Assembly (NCBI GenBank): GCA_027335545.1
Contig: DAHWHV010000409.1
Location: 1-6,835 of the forward strand
DNA length: 6,835 nt
Source of the DNA: Clostridia bacterium
GTDB lineage: Bacteria; Bacillota_E; RBS10-35; JAJYVN01
Reading direction: 5' to 3'
How positions within the stretch are numbered: the first letter of the stretch is position 1; the number at the start of each line of letters is the position of its first letter. A model generated the notes under the pieces. It made no database searches and was not told the origin of the DNA. It saw nothing but the letters and a program-made list of their open reading frames with translations. Made by a program: the position numbers and the translations under genes. Shown here piece after piece: positions 1 through 5,671 of the stretch.

Positions 1-661
1 GGGCGCCACGGCGGGCGCCGTTCGCGGAAACGCCGCGGCCCGAGGGGACGCGCACACGCGTCGGCGCGCGGACTGGCGGGCGGCGGCGCCCTGCGGCACG
101 TGCGGCGACGGCGCCCCCTCCGGAAGGACGCCCCCTGCCCACGCACCACCGGGCTGCAGGATCGCGCGGCCGTGGCGCCGAACGTACCGAGGTCGCCAGC
201 GGCTGCCCGCCCGCCGCGCATCGCGCCGCTGCGCCGGGGTTCTGGCTACCCTGCGGTCTCTGCGGGACGTGCCGGGTGCGGGGGCAGGCGGGTACCCGCG
301 GGGCGCGCGCCGCGCGCGCGGGCTTTGGCTGCACGGCGCGTTCGGGCCTCTGCCGCGAGCGGCGGCCGGCCGCCGGCGGTCAGGGGGCTGCCCGCATGGC
401 CGCGTTTGTGCGGGGCGGCATCGGCGGCCCGGCGCCGCTGCGGATGGGGGTGGCCCCGCGCCGGGGCGGTCTCGGCGGGTGGCCGCGGCGGGCGGGGACG
501 GTCGCTCTGGGATGCGGGGATCGAGTCCGCCGTCGCCTGCGACCCCGGGAGGGGCGCATCCAGGGCGGAAAGGGGCGGAACCTGGTCGGCGGACGGGCGT
601 GGGCGGCATCTGCGGGGACCTCTCCGCGGCGGTTCACGCCTCCAAGAACCAGGACATACGG
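1..661. other. GC-rich stretch without a supported gene
   Basis: No gene can be supported here. Several frames on both strands are open, but the translations are low-complexity Arg/Gly/Ala/Pro strings with no recognisable motif. Reading the three plus frames by eye, the second codon position is about as GC-rich as the others, unlike the genes further right, where it is clearly lower. Visible local structure is a 12-bp perfect palindrome around a KpnI-like GGTACC core at 288-299, followed by an alternating G/C tract at about 303-320. The part just before 662 probably contains the 5' leader of the downstream gene. I see no tRNA, rRNA or clear promoter. A diverged or missequenced gene cannot be excluded. 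Confidence 0.5.
651..661 (+). promoter_or_regulatory. Ribosome binding site for the HEAT-like membrane protein
   Basis: AGGA at 651-654 lies seven bases before the GTG at 662. This is the best start signal in the frame and coincides with the point where the translation changes from low-complexity sequence to a clean membrane helix. It therefore decides the start at 662 over in-frame starts further upstream, such as the ATG or GTG codons from 269 on. Confidence 0.5.
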
Positions 662-1309
662 GTGATCGGTGTCACCGTGCTCCTTGTGGTCGTTGGGGTG
701 GCCGTGGTCGGTGCCGTGGCGCTGGCGGTACGCGACGCCGGCAGGCGCGCGCGCGCGCGCCGCGCGGAGGCGGACTTGCGGGCGGCGCTGACGGCGCCCT
801 CAGAGGACGCGCGACGGATCGCCCTGGACGGGCTGTCCCGAACAGTGGCCCGCGCGCCCGCGGCCGAGGCCGCGGCCCTCGTGCTCGCCTGCCGCAGGGC
901 CTTCTCGCGCGAGGTGGTTCCTGTGCTGGCCGCGGCCGTCGGCCACACCGACCCGGGCGTGGCGCAGGACGCGGCCCGCGCGTTGGCCGACGTCGGGGCC
1001 CCCGGCCTGCGCGCGGCGTGGCGTGCCCGCCTCGCCTCGGCGCAACCGCCGGCGGCGCTGCGCGCCTTCCTCCTCGCCCATCCGGACTGGCTGTTCGAGC
1101 GCCTGCTGGAGGACTTTGTCGCCTCGGGCCAGGCGTCGGTGCGCCGGCACGAAGACCTCTGGCGCGAGAGCGGCCCGATCGCCCGCCTGCGGCTGATGCG
1201 CGACTCCGACGCCATCGGCGCCATGCGCGCCCACGAGATCGGCCGGTTGCTCGGCGTGGACGTGGACGGCGGCCAGCCGGGCGCGGGCGCGCGCCCCAAG
1301 GCGGGCTGA
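662..1309 (+). CDS. Membrane-anchored protein with HEAT/armadillo-like helices, function unknown
   Basis: This 215-residue protein starts at GTG 662 and ends at TGA 1307-1309. Residues 2-23 are a hydrophobic segment rich in Val, Leu and Ala, followed by an Arg-rich stretch (about 24-39, RDAGRRARARRAE). That pattern suggests a single N-terminal anchor with the rest of the protein in the cytoplasm (positive-inside rule). The remainder reads as amphipathic helices. Residues about 85-120 fit a HEAT-type helical pair: VVPVLAAAV, a turn with TDPGV, then AARALADVG. A second helical portion holds HPDWLFERLLEDF (140-152). The tail after about 200 is Gly/Ala/Pro-rich and probably disordered. HEAT modules usually serve as protein-binding scaffolds; no catalytic motif is visible. 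It stands alone: 563 bases separate it from the next gene on the same strand. A (GC)8 tract at 745-760 encodes the Arg/Ala linker. The family is not recognised beyond the fold-like pattern. Confidence 0.72.
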   Translation: MIGVTVLLVVVGVAVVGAVALAVRDAGRRARARRAEADLRAALTAPSEDARRIALDGLSRTVARAPAAEAAALVLACRRAFSREVVPVLAAAVGHTDPGVAQDAARALADVGAPGLRAAWRARLASAQPPAALRAFLLAHPDWLFERLLEDFVASGQASVRRHEDLWRESGPIARLRLMRDSDAIGAMRAHEIGRLLGVDVDGGQPGAGARPKAG

Positions 1310-1328
1310 GGGCGGGGGTGCGGGGCGG

Positions 1329-1344
1329 CCACCCGATCGGGTGG
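1329..1344. repeat. 16-bp perfect palindrome after the HEAT-like gene
   Basis: CCACCCGATCGGGTGG is fully self-complementary and begins 20 bases after the stop codon at 1309. As RNA it would form a 6-bp stem with a GATC loop. No T-run follows, so it is not a classic intrinsic terminator. It could be an operator or the stem of a short terminator-like hairpin. Confidence 0.5.
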
Positions 1345-1573
1345 GCGGGAGTGCCACGCGGTTTCCCCGGATGCACCCGCTGGGAACGGGCGCCCACGAC
1401 CGGCGAGAACATGCCGCCGAAAGCGCGATTTCGCCTGCATCTCGCAGTGCCAGGCGGGCGCCGCTGGGCAGCAGGACCCCGCGACGCGATCGGGTGAGGT
1501 CGTGGCGAGCGGCCGGTCCCTGGGCACTAAGGCCAGCGACCGCCCCTCTGCGAAGGTCAGGTCTCTTGTTGCG

Positions 1574-1590
1574 CGGCTCCTGAGGAGCCG
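1574..1590. repeat. Hairpin with 7-bp perfect stem
   Basis: CGGCTCC and GGAGCCG are perfect inverted repeats around a TGA loop. A TTTT run lies only at 1603-1606, 12 bases after the stem, so terminator function is uncertain. The left arm is shared with the hairpin at 1775-1805. Confidence 0.55.
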
Positions 1591-1774
1591 GAATGGAACA
1601 GCTTTTCCTCGGAACGGGGCGTGCGGCACCCGGGGGTGAGGCTCGGGACCACGCCGCCGCCCGCCGCGGTGCTCGGCCTGTTGGGGTTCCGGACGGGGCC
1701 CCCAGTCGTGGCGATAGCGGCCCAGAGAATCATGCCGAGCAGGCGCTCCGTTGTCCAAAGTGGCGCACCTTGTT

Positions 1775-1805
1775 CGCTTCGCGGCTCCTGAGCCCCTGCG
1801 AAGCG
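1775..1805. repeat. Long hairpin with shared GCGGCTCCTGAG core
   Basis: CGCTTCGC (1775-1782) pairs perfectly with GCGAAGCG (1798-1805). Directly inside, GGCT pairs with AGCC around a CCTG loop, leaving a three-base bulge (CCT) on the 3' side. Together this is a 12-bp bulged stem, which suggests an RNA structure in the leader of the downstream gene. No T-run follows. Confidence 0.5.
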
Positions 1806-1815
1806 CCGAGGAGAG

Positions 1816-1835
1816 GGCTGGTTCGAGTGCCAGCC
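1816..1835. repeat. Hairpin with 6-bp stem and TTCGAGTG loop
   Basis: GGCTGG and CCAGCC flank TTCGAGTG. The loop resembles a tRNA T-loop, but it is eight bases, not seven, and no acceptor, D or anticodon arm is visible around it, so it is not called a tRNA. It lies 11 bases after the hairpin ending at 1805. Confidence 0.4.
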
Positions 1836-1860
1836 GCGTGGCTGCCCGCCATCGCTTAAC

Positions 1861-1865
1861 AGGTG
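1861..1865 (+). promoter_or_regulatory. Possible ribosome binding site for the CopC-like fusion
   Basis: AGGTG lies seven bases before the GTG at 1873 and is the only plausible Shine-Dalgarno sequence near any start of this frame. An overlapping eight-codon frame starts at ATG 1869 and ends at TAG 1893-1895. Weak support only. Confidence 0.3.
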
Positions 1866-1872
1866 CTGATGT

Positions 1873-4473
1873 GTGAGATTGGCTGCGTTCTCTAGAACGG
1901 TGCCGAAGCGACCCCAGGGGGCCCCGCGGGCGACGGCCGGGCGACAGGGTGTGGGACCAGGGGGTCGCCGCAGCCTGTCGGGCGCGGCGGCCGCAGGTGG
2001 CGAAAGGCTACGTGGTCGATCAAAGCAGCGGGGACTGTGGCCGCCGCCGGTTTGGCGTGGGCGTCGGCATGTCGGGCGCCGGCTGGCGACGTGGGTCCTC
2101 GCCGCCGTAGCGTGTGTCGCGCCGTGTGCCGCGGTATGGGCGGCCGGGGCTGTGCCGGACAAGGTCGTCGCGGTCGATCCCGCGCCGGGCGCGGTCCTTA
2201 CCGCCGGTCCGCGGGCGGTCGCCGTGCGCTTTCCCGCCGCGCCGACCCCACCCGTCCAACTCCAGGTCCTGGACACCCAGGGCGACGAGCGGGCCGCCGG
2301 ACCCGTCGGTGTGCACGGTACCGTCGCCCAGGTGGCGGTCGCCACCGCGGCCAGCGGCACGTATACCATTCTGTGGAGCAGCGGCCGGGCGCAGGGCTCC
2401 TCCACCTTCACCGTGTGGCGGGGCGGCCCGTTGCCGCCGTCACTGGCACGCGCCGCGTATGGTGGAGCCACCGCGGCACGGCCCGGGTTCTGGTTGGACC
2501 TCTGGACCGCGGTGGCACTAGCCGGCGCGCTGTTCTTCCTGGGCGGCACGGCAGCCACCGGCGCCGCGCCGCGCCGCGGGACGGCGCGGCGCGGCGCGCT
2601 GTTCGTGATAGCGGGGGCGCTGCTGGCCGCCCTGGAGCGGGTCGCGTTAGCCGCCGGTGTGGGCCTGCCACGCCTAGTGCGCAGCCCGCTCTTCCCTGCC
2701 CTCATGGGACGGGGTGTGGCCCTGGACGGGCTGCTGGCCGCCGCCCTTGCGCTGCTCGCTCTGGCGGTGCTCGCGCGGCGCCGCCCGCTGGCCATCGGCG
2801 CCGCCGCGCTGACCCTGGCCCTGCTGCTGGCCACCCTGCCGCCCCTGCGCACCGGCGCGCTCCTTCCCGCATGGGCAGCCGCGGCGGGATTGGCCCTCAC
2901 GGCAGGGGCCCTGCCGGGGCTATCCCGCCGGCGCAGCCAGGAGGGCGGGGCCGGCATCCGCTGGATCGGCGCCGCGCTGGCGGTCGGCGGTGGCGTGGTC
3001 CTCGGCCTGCGGGCCGCGGCCGCCGGACTCGCCCTGGGCACAGACCCGATCCCCCTCGCCGCCGGGTTGGGCACGCTGGCCGCCCTGGTCGCGCTCGCCT
3101 GCGGGGTCCTGCCGCGCCCGCCGCGTGGCGCCGCGGCGGGCGGCGCACTCTGCCTCGTCGTGGCGGCAGCCGCCTTCAGCCCGGTGCTGACGCGTCCCGC
3201 GGCGGGGGCGCGGGGGGCACTGACGCTACCGAGCGGCACGCCGGGGGTGAGCGCCCGCAGCGGCAGGGTCACGCTGCGGCTCTCGTCGGCCCTTGCCGGC
3301 GTGGAAACCGTGGAGGTCCTGGACGGGGGCGCGGCCGCCCGCTTGCTCCCGCTCACCATCTCCCTCGTGGGAGGGCCGCGTGTCTCCGGCCGCGCGACCG
3401 CCGTCCGCGTAGCGGCGGGGGTCTATGCGGCGTCTACAACCGCCTTCAGCGTCCCCGGCACGTGGCGGGTGACGGTGGCCGGGCAGGCCCTCACCGTGCA
3501 TGTCGGGGGCAGCAGCCTCGGGGCCTGCCGCAGTTTCGCCGGCGCCGCGAACCGCTGGGCCGCCCTCGGCGGGCCGGTCCTCGCCCTGGCCACGGCGCCT
3601 GGCGCGCCCGACACGGCGTTGGCGGCCACGGCCAGGGGGGTGTTCGCCACCGCCGACGGCGGGCGGACGTGGACCCTGGCCGGCGATCCGGGACGCACCA
3701 CGGCCCTGGCGGTAGACCGGTACGGCCAGTGGTGGGCGGCAACGACGGCGGGGTTGCGTACGAGCCAGGACGGCGGGGTCAGCTGGCTGCCGGTGCCAGG
3801 ACTGAACGGCGCCGCCGGAGCGGTGTTCACCCCCGTCTACCCGTCTGGCGTGCCGCTGTGGGCCGTGGTGAGGGGCAGCCTCTTTGAACGCACCTGGCAG
3901 ACGACCTTCACGGGGCTGCAGACCACCTGGGGGTTGACGGCGACGGTCCCGGGCGGCGCGGCCTTTTTCACCGCCGTGCCGCCGGCCGTCCCACGGACTG
4001 GGTCCGCCGGGTCCGCTCGCTGGCAGGGCCAACCGGTCTCCCTCCTGGCCGGCGGGCCCGGCGGGCTCTGGCAGAGCACCTCGGGCCGCGCGGCCTGGGC
4101 GCGGGTCCTGGCCGCGCCCGTCCGCGACGTGGCGGTGGGCGTCGGCGCGCTCTGGGCCGTCGGGCCCGACGGCCTCTACACCGCCGCCCACGCCGCCGGG
4201 CCGTGGCGGGCGGTACCCGGCCTCGGCGGGGGAACCGCGGTGACGGTGGGCGGACCATCCGGGGGTACGCTCTTTGCCGCGCGGCCAGGCGCGGGGCTGC
4301 TGCGCAGCACCGACGGCGGGCGGACGTGGACGAGCGCCGGCTGCCCCGTGGGTACGGTCACGTTGCTGGCCGGCACCTACGTGCGCGGGAGGCCGGCGCC
4401 GCTCTCGCCGGAGCCGGCCGTCTATCTCGCCGACGCGCGCGGGGACGTGGCGGCGGTGCTGCCGGAGTCCTAG
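1873..4473 (+). CDS. CopC-CopD-YtkA-like membrane protein fused to a BNR/Asp-box beta-propeller
   Basis: This 866-residue protein reads to TAG 4471-4473. Residues 62-84 look like a signal peptide or first helix (RGRRHVGRR then LATWVLAAVACVAPCAAVWA). Residues about 86-173 match CopC: VDPAPGAVLTAGP, V-L-D-x-Q-G, then Y-x-I-x-W and GSSTFTVW. Residues about 200-430 hold roughly eight hydrophobic helices in the CopD place. Residues about 440-536 are beta-rich like YtkA/FixH (GVYAASTTAF, PGTWRVTV). From about 545 on there is a propeller with Asp-boxes ADGGRTW (584-590), QDGGVSW (622-628) and TDGGRTW (803-809), and degenerate copies near 726-732 and 762-768. CopC and CopD serve periplasmic copper binding and import, and YcnJ of Bacillus joins them. 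Here the mature N-terminal His and the DGH copper motif are absent (SSGRAQGSS instead), and the membrane region has no His, so a copper role is doubtful. The propeller would lie outside the membrane. The start is uncertain: GTG 1873 has an AGGTG upstream, but residues 1-55 look non-coding in codon use; GTG 1900 or 1951 are alternatives. Confidence 0.85.
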   Translation: MRLAAFSRTVPKRPQGAPRATAGRQGVGPGGRRSLSGAAAAGGERLRGRSKQRGLWPPPVWRGRRHVGRRLATWVLAAVACVAPCAAVWAAGAVPDKVVAVDPAPGAVLTAGPRAVAVRFPAAPTPPVQLQVLDTQGDERAAGPVGVHGTVAQVAVATAASGTYTILWSSGRAQGSSTFTVWRGGPLPPSLARAAYGGATAARPGFWLDLWTAVALAGALFFLGGTAATGAAPRRGTARRGALFVIAGALLAALERVALAAGVGLPRLVRSPLFPALMGRGVALDGLLAAALALLALAVLARRRPLAIGAAALTLALLLATLPPLRTGALLPAWAAAAGLALTAGALPGLSRRRSQEGGAGIRWIGAALAVGGGVVLGLRAAAAGLALGTDPIPLAAGLGTLAALVALACGVLPRPPRGAAAGGALCLVVAAAAFSPVLTRPAAGARGALTLPSGTPGVSARSGRVTLRLSSALAGVETVEVLDGGAAARLLPLTISLVGGPRVSGRATAVRVAAGVYAASTTAFSVPGTWRVTVAGQALTVHVGGSSLGACRSFAGAANRWAALGGPVLALATAPGAPDTALAATARGVFATADGGRTWTLAGDPGRTTALAVDRYGQWWAATTAGLRTSQDGGVSWLPVPGLNGAAGAVFTPVYPSGVPLWAVVRGSLFERTWQTTFTGLQTTWGLTATVPGGAAFFTAVPPAVPRTGSAGSARWQGQPVSLLAGGPGGLWQSTSGRAAWARVLAAPVRDVAVGVGALWAVGPDGLYTAAHAAGPWRAVPGLGGGTAVTVGGPSGGTLFAARPGAGLLRSTDGGRTWTSAGCPVGTVTLLAGTYVRGRPAPLSPEPAVYLADARGDVAAVLPES
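1886..1899. repeat. Short inverted repeat at the 5' end of the CopC-like frame
   Basis: CGTTCT and AGAACG are perfect inverted arms around CT. If translation starts at 1900 or 1951 and not at 1873, this lies in the leader and could be an operator half-site pair. No regulator can be named. Confidence 0.3.
3653..4331 (+). repeat. 22-bp direct repeat encoding Asp-boxes
   Basis: An identical 22-base stretch occurs at 3653-3674 and 4310-4331, in the same reading phase. It encodes the DGGRTW core of the first and last clear Asp-box of the propeller. The blades are otherwise diverged, so this reflects either constraint on the motif or partial homogenisation between blades. Confidence 0.6.
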
Positions 4474-4732
4474 ACCAGGCCTCCCTGTGGCGGCCAGCCT
4501 GGGCCGCGCCGTCGACGGTGCGGACGTCGAGGCGCGGGTGTCCGAGGAACCGGCGCATCGTGGCGACATCGCTGCGCCGGGGTGCGTCGAGCAGCAGCCA
4601 GGGCGCTCGCGCCCGCAGGCGCCCAGCGAGCGGGAAGCACCGCGTCTTGGGCGCCCTGGACGGCCCCTGCCGCCCCGGCGGCGGCCGTCGCCCCATGGCG
4701 TGGCGACCGACCCAGCGCCCCCCCCCTCCGCC
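4474..4732 (-). other. Convergent spacer with a possible eroded minus-strand gene after murB
   Basis: murB and the CopC-like gene converge on this spacer. On the minus strand a GTG (4736-4734) overlaps the murB stop as GTGA and opens an 88-codon frame ending at 4470, but its translation is low-complexity. In another minus frame, 4496-4603 has a coding-like codon pattern by hand count (GC at positions 1/2/3 in 30, 20 and 32 of 36 codons) and reads WLLLDAPRRSDVATMRRF, then a continuation to about TVDGAA. A tract of nine C (4718-4726; G on the minus strand) lies between. With eight G the murB-overlapping GTG would be in frame with this segment. In Bacillus the gene after murB is divIB, but no membrane helix or POTRA-like sequence is seen, so I do not call it divIB. 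A strong hairpin (CGCTCGC/GCGAGCG, 4604-4632) is also present. No T-run terminator is visible on either strand. Confidence 0.3.
4604..4632. repeat. Hairpin in the convergent spacer
   Basis: CGCTCGC (4604-4610) and GCGAGCG (4626-4632) form a perfect 7-bp stem. An overlapping alternative, GGGCGC/GCGCCC with a TC loop, spans 4601-4614. The position between convergent genes fits a transcription barrier, but there is no T-tract, so intrinsic termination is not supported. Confidence 0.35.
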
Positions 4733-5671
4733 TCACCCTGGCGGGCGATCCAGCAGCGCCTCGAGGGCCTCCTGACCGAGCAGCCAACGGATCTCGGCGT
4801 GCAGGCGGACCCCAAAGCGTCGCTCGACCTCCGCCCGCACCTCCGCCATCAGGGCGATCGCGTCCCCGGCCGTGGCCCTGCCCCGGTTGACGATAAAGTT
4901 GCCGTGTTTGGGCGACACCTGGGCATCACCCCGGCGGATCCCCCTGCAGGCGGCCGCCTCGACCAACCGGCCGGCGTAGTCCCCTGGGGGGTTGCGCCAG
5001 ATGCTGCCGGCATTCGGCAGCTCCAGCGGCTGCGTCCGGCGGCGCTGGGCCGCACGCTCGCGCAGGTCGCGGAGCAGGGTGGCCGCGTCCGCGGGGCGGA
5101 GTTGCAACTTCGCATCCAGGGCGATGCCGTCCTCCTCCTGGAGGCGGCTCGTCCGGTAGCCGAAGCCCATCTCCGCACGACTCCAGCGACAGATGCGCCC
5201 GTCCGGCAACAGCACGCGCACCCAACGCACGACGTCGGCCATCTCGCCCTTCGGCGTGCCCGCGTTCATGGCCAGGGCGCCGCCCACGGTTCCCGGGACG
5301 CCCGCCACGCCCTCCAGGCCGGCGAGCCCCAGGCGCGCCGTGCGCGCCACCAGGGGGGCCAGGTGCACGCCCCCGCCGGCCCACAGGCGGTCGCCATCCA
5401 GGCGCCAGGCCGCACAGGCCCGCTCCAGGCTCAGCACCAGGCCCTTATACCCCTCATCGGGACAGAGCAGGTTGCTGCCGAGCCCGATGACGCGCCAGGG
5501 GCGGGCGGTCCGCTGGGCCCAGGCCAGCGCCGCGCGCAGGTCTGCCTCCGAGGCCGGCACCGCGTAGACATCCGCCGGTCCCCCGACGCGCAGCGTGGTG
5601 TGGGACGCGAGCGGTTCGCCCAGCCGGGCCACACCGCGCATCACGCCAGCCAGGCCCTCCAGACCGGTCAC
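4733..5671 (-). CDS. murB: UDP-N-acetylenolpyruvoylglucosamine reductase
   Basis: MurB is a cytoplasmic FAD enzyme that uses NADPH to reduce UDP-GlcNAc-enolpyruvate to UDP-MurNAc, the second committed step of peptidoglycan precursor synthesis. The 312-residue length is normal. The FAD-binding part shows HTTLRVGGPAD (24-34), GLGSNLL (63-69), GVAGVPGTVGGALAMNAG (121-138) and GFGYRTSRLQ (169-178). The C-terminal substrate domain shows PNAGSIWRNPPGDYAGRL (219-236), where Ser223 fits the catalytic serine. It continues with QVSPKHGNFIVN (251-262) and HAEIRWLLG (291-299), where Glu293 fits the catalytic glutamate. The short, gap-free arrangement suits the type II enzymes of Bacillota. The start is GTG 5671, overlapping the murG stop as GTGA, which implies translational coupling. 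The preceding G-run is too close to be an ideal ribosome site. Codons 10-11 (GTG, ATG at 5641) with GGAGGG upstream are a possible alternative giving 302 residues. Confidence 0.97.
   Translation of the reverse strand: MTGLEGLAGVMRGVARLGEPLASHTTLRVGGPADVYAVPASEADLRAALAWAQRTARPWRVIGLGSNLLCPDEGYKGLVLSLERACAAWRLDGDRLWAGGGVHLAPLVARTARLGLAGLEGVAGVPGTVGGALAMNAGTPKGEMADVVRWVRVLLPDGRICRWSRAEMGFGYRTSRLQEEDGIALDAKLQLRPADAATLLRDLRERAAQRRRTQPLELPNAGSIWRNPPGDYAGRLVEAAACRGIRRGDAQVSPKHGNFIVNRGRATAGDAIALMAEVRAEVERRFGVRLHAEIRWLLGQEALEALLDRPPG

Larger units (their letters stand above)
1310..1872. other. 563-base intergenic spacer rich in inverted repeats
   Basis: No gene is supported between the HEAT-like gene and the CopC-like gene. 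The best small frame (ATG 1593 to TAA 1859, 88 codons) has third positions clearly less GC-rich than the real genes and no recognisable motif. The spacer is visibly less GC-rich than its surroundings and contains a perfect palindrome (1329-1344), three separate hairpins (1574-1590, 1775-1805, 1816-1835) and a repeated module, CTTGTT followed by GCGGCTCCTGAG (1565-1584 and 1769-1792). I compared it with T-box, c-di-GMP, cobalamin, TPP, SAM and fluoride riboswitch signatures from memory and found no convincing match. It could hold a promoter, leader RNA or small RNA for the downstream gene. Confidence 0.55.

Noticed and set aside
276..665. 129-codon plus frame whose TGA overlaps the GTG at 662 as GTGA
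   Set aside because: The overlap looks like coupling, but a GTG followed by A creates TGA automatically; the product is low-complexity and has no coding-like codon pattern.
1331..1365. Possible T-box (GGGTGG ... GCCACGCGG)
   Set aside because: Spacing and order do not match the T-box consensus, and no aminoacyl-tRNA synthetase or amino acid gene follows.
100..1497. 465-codon plus frame spanning the left part of the window
   Set aside because: It overlaps the HEAT-like gene in another phase, and its product is an Arg/Gly/Pro-rich string with an unusually GC-rich second codon position.
1752..1780. TTGTCC as a -35 element for a sigma-A promoter
   Set aside because: At 17 bases downstream the sequence is TCGCTT, not a -10 element, so the promoter cannot be supported.
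1593..1859. 88-codon plus frame with GGAG before its ATG
   Set aside because: Third positions are much less GC-rich than in real neighbours, no motif is seen, and it runs through two hairpins.
1811..1860. Possible tRNA T-arm (GGTTCGAGTGCC)
   Set aside because: The loop has eight bases and no other tRNA arms or acceptor stem pair around it.
1990..2050. Resemblance to a class I c-di-GMP riboswitch (GAAA loop, CAAAGC, CGGGG)
   Set aside because: The pieces occur in the right order, but the conserved ACGCAAAGCC and tetraloop-receptor sequences do not match, and the first stem cannot be closed convincingly.
1557..3359. 600-codon minus-strand open frame opposite the CopC-like gene
   Set aside because: The translation is rich in Arg, Ala, Pro and Ser without motifs, while the opposite strand encodes clear domains and membrane helices.
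3226..4815. 529-codon minus-strand open frame opposite the propeller
   Set aside because: Shadow of the propeller coding strand and of murB's 3' end; no motif and a Gly/Arg-rich composition.
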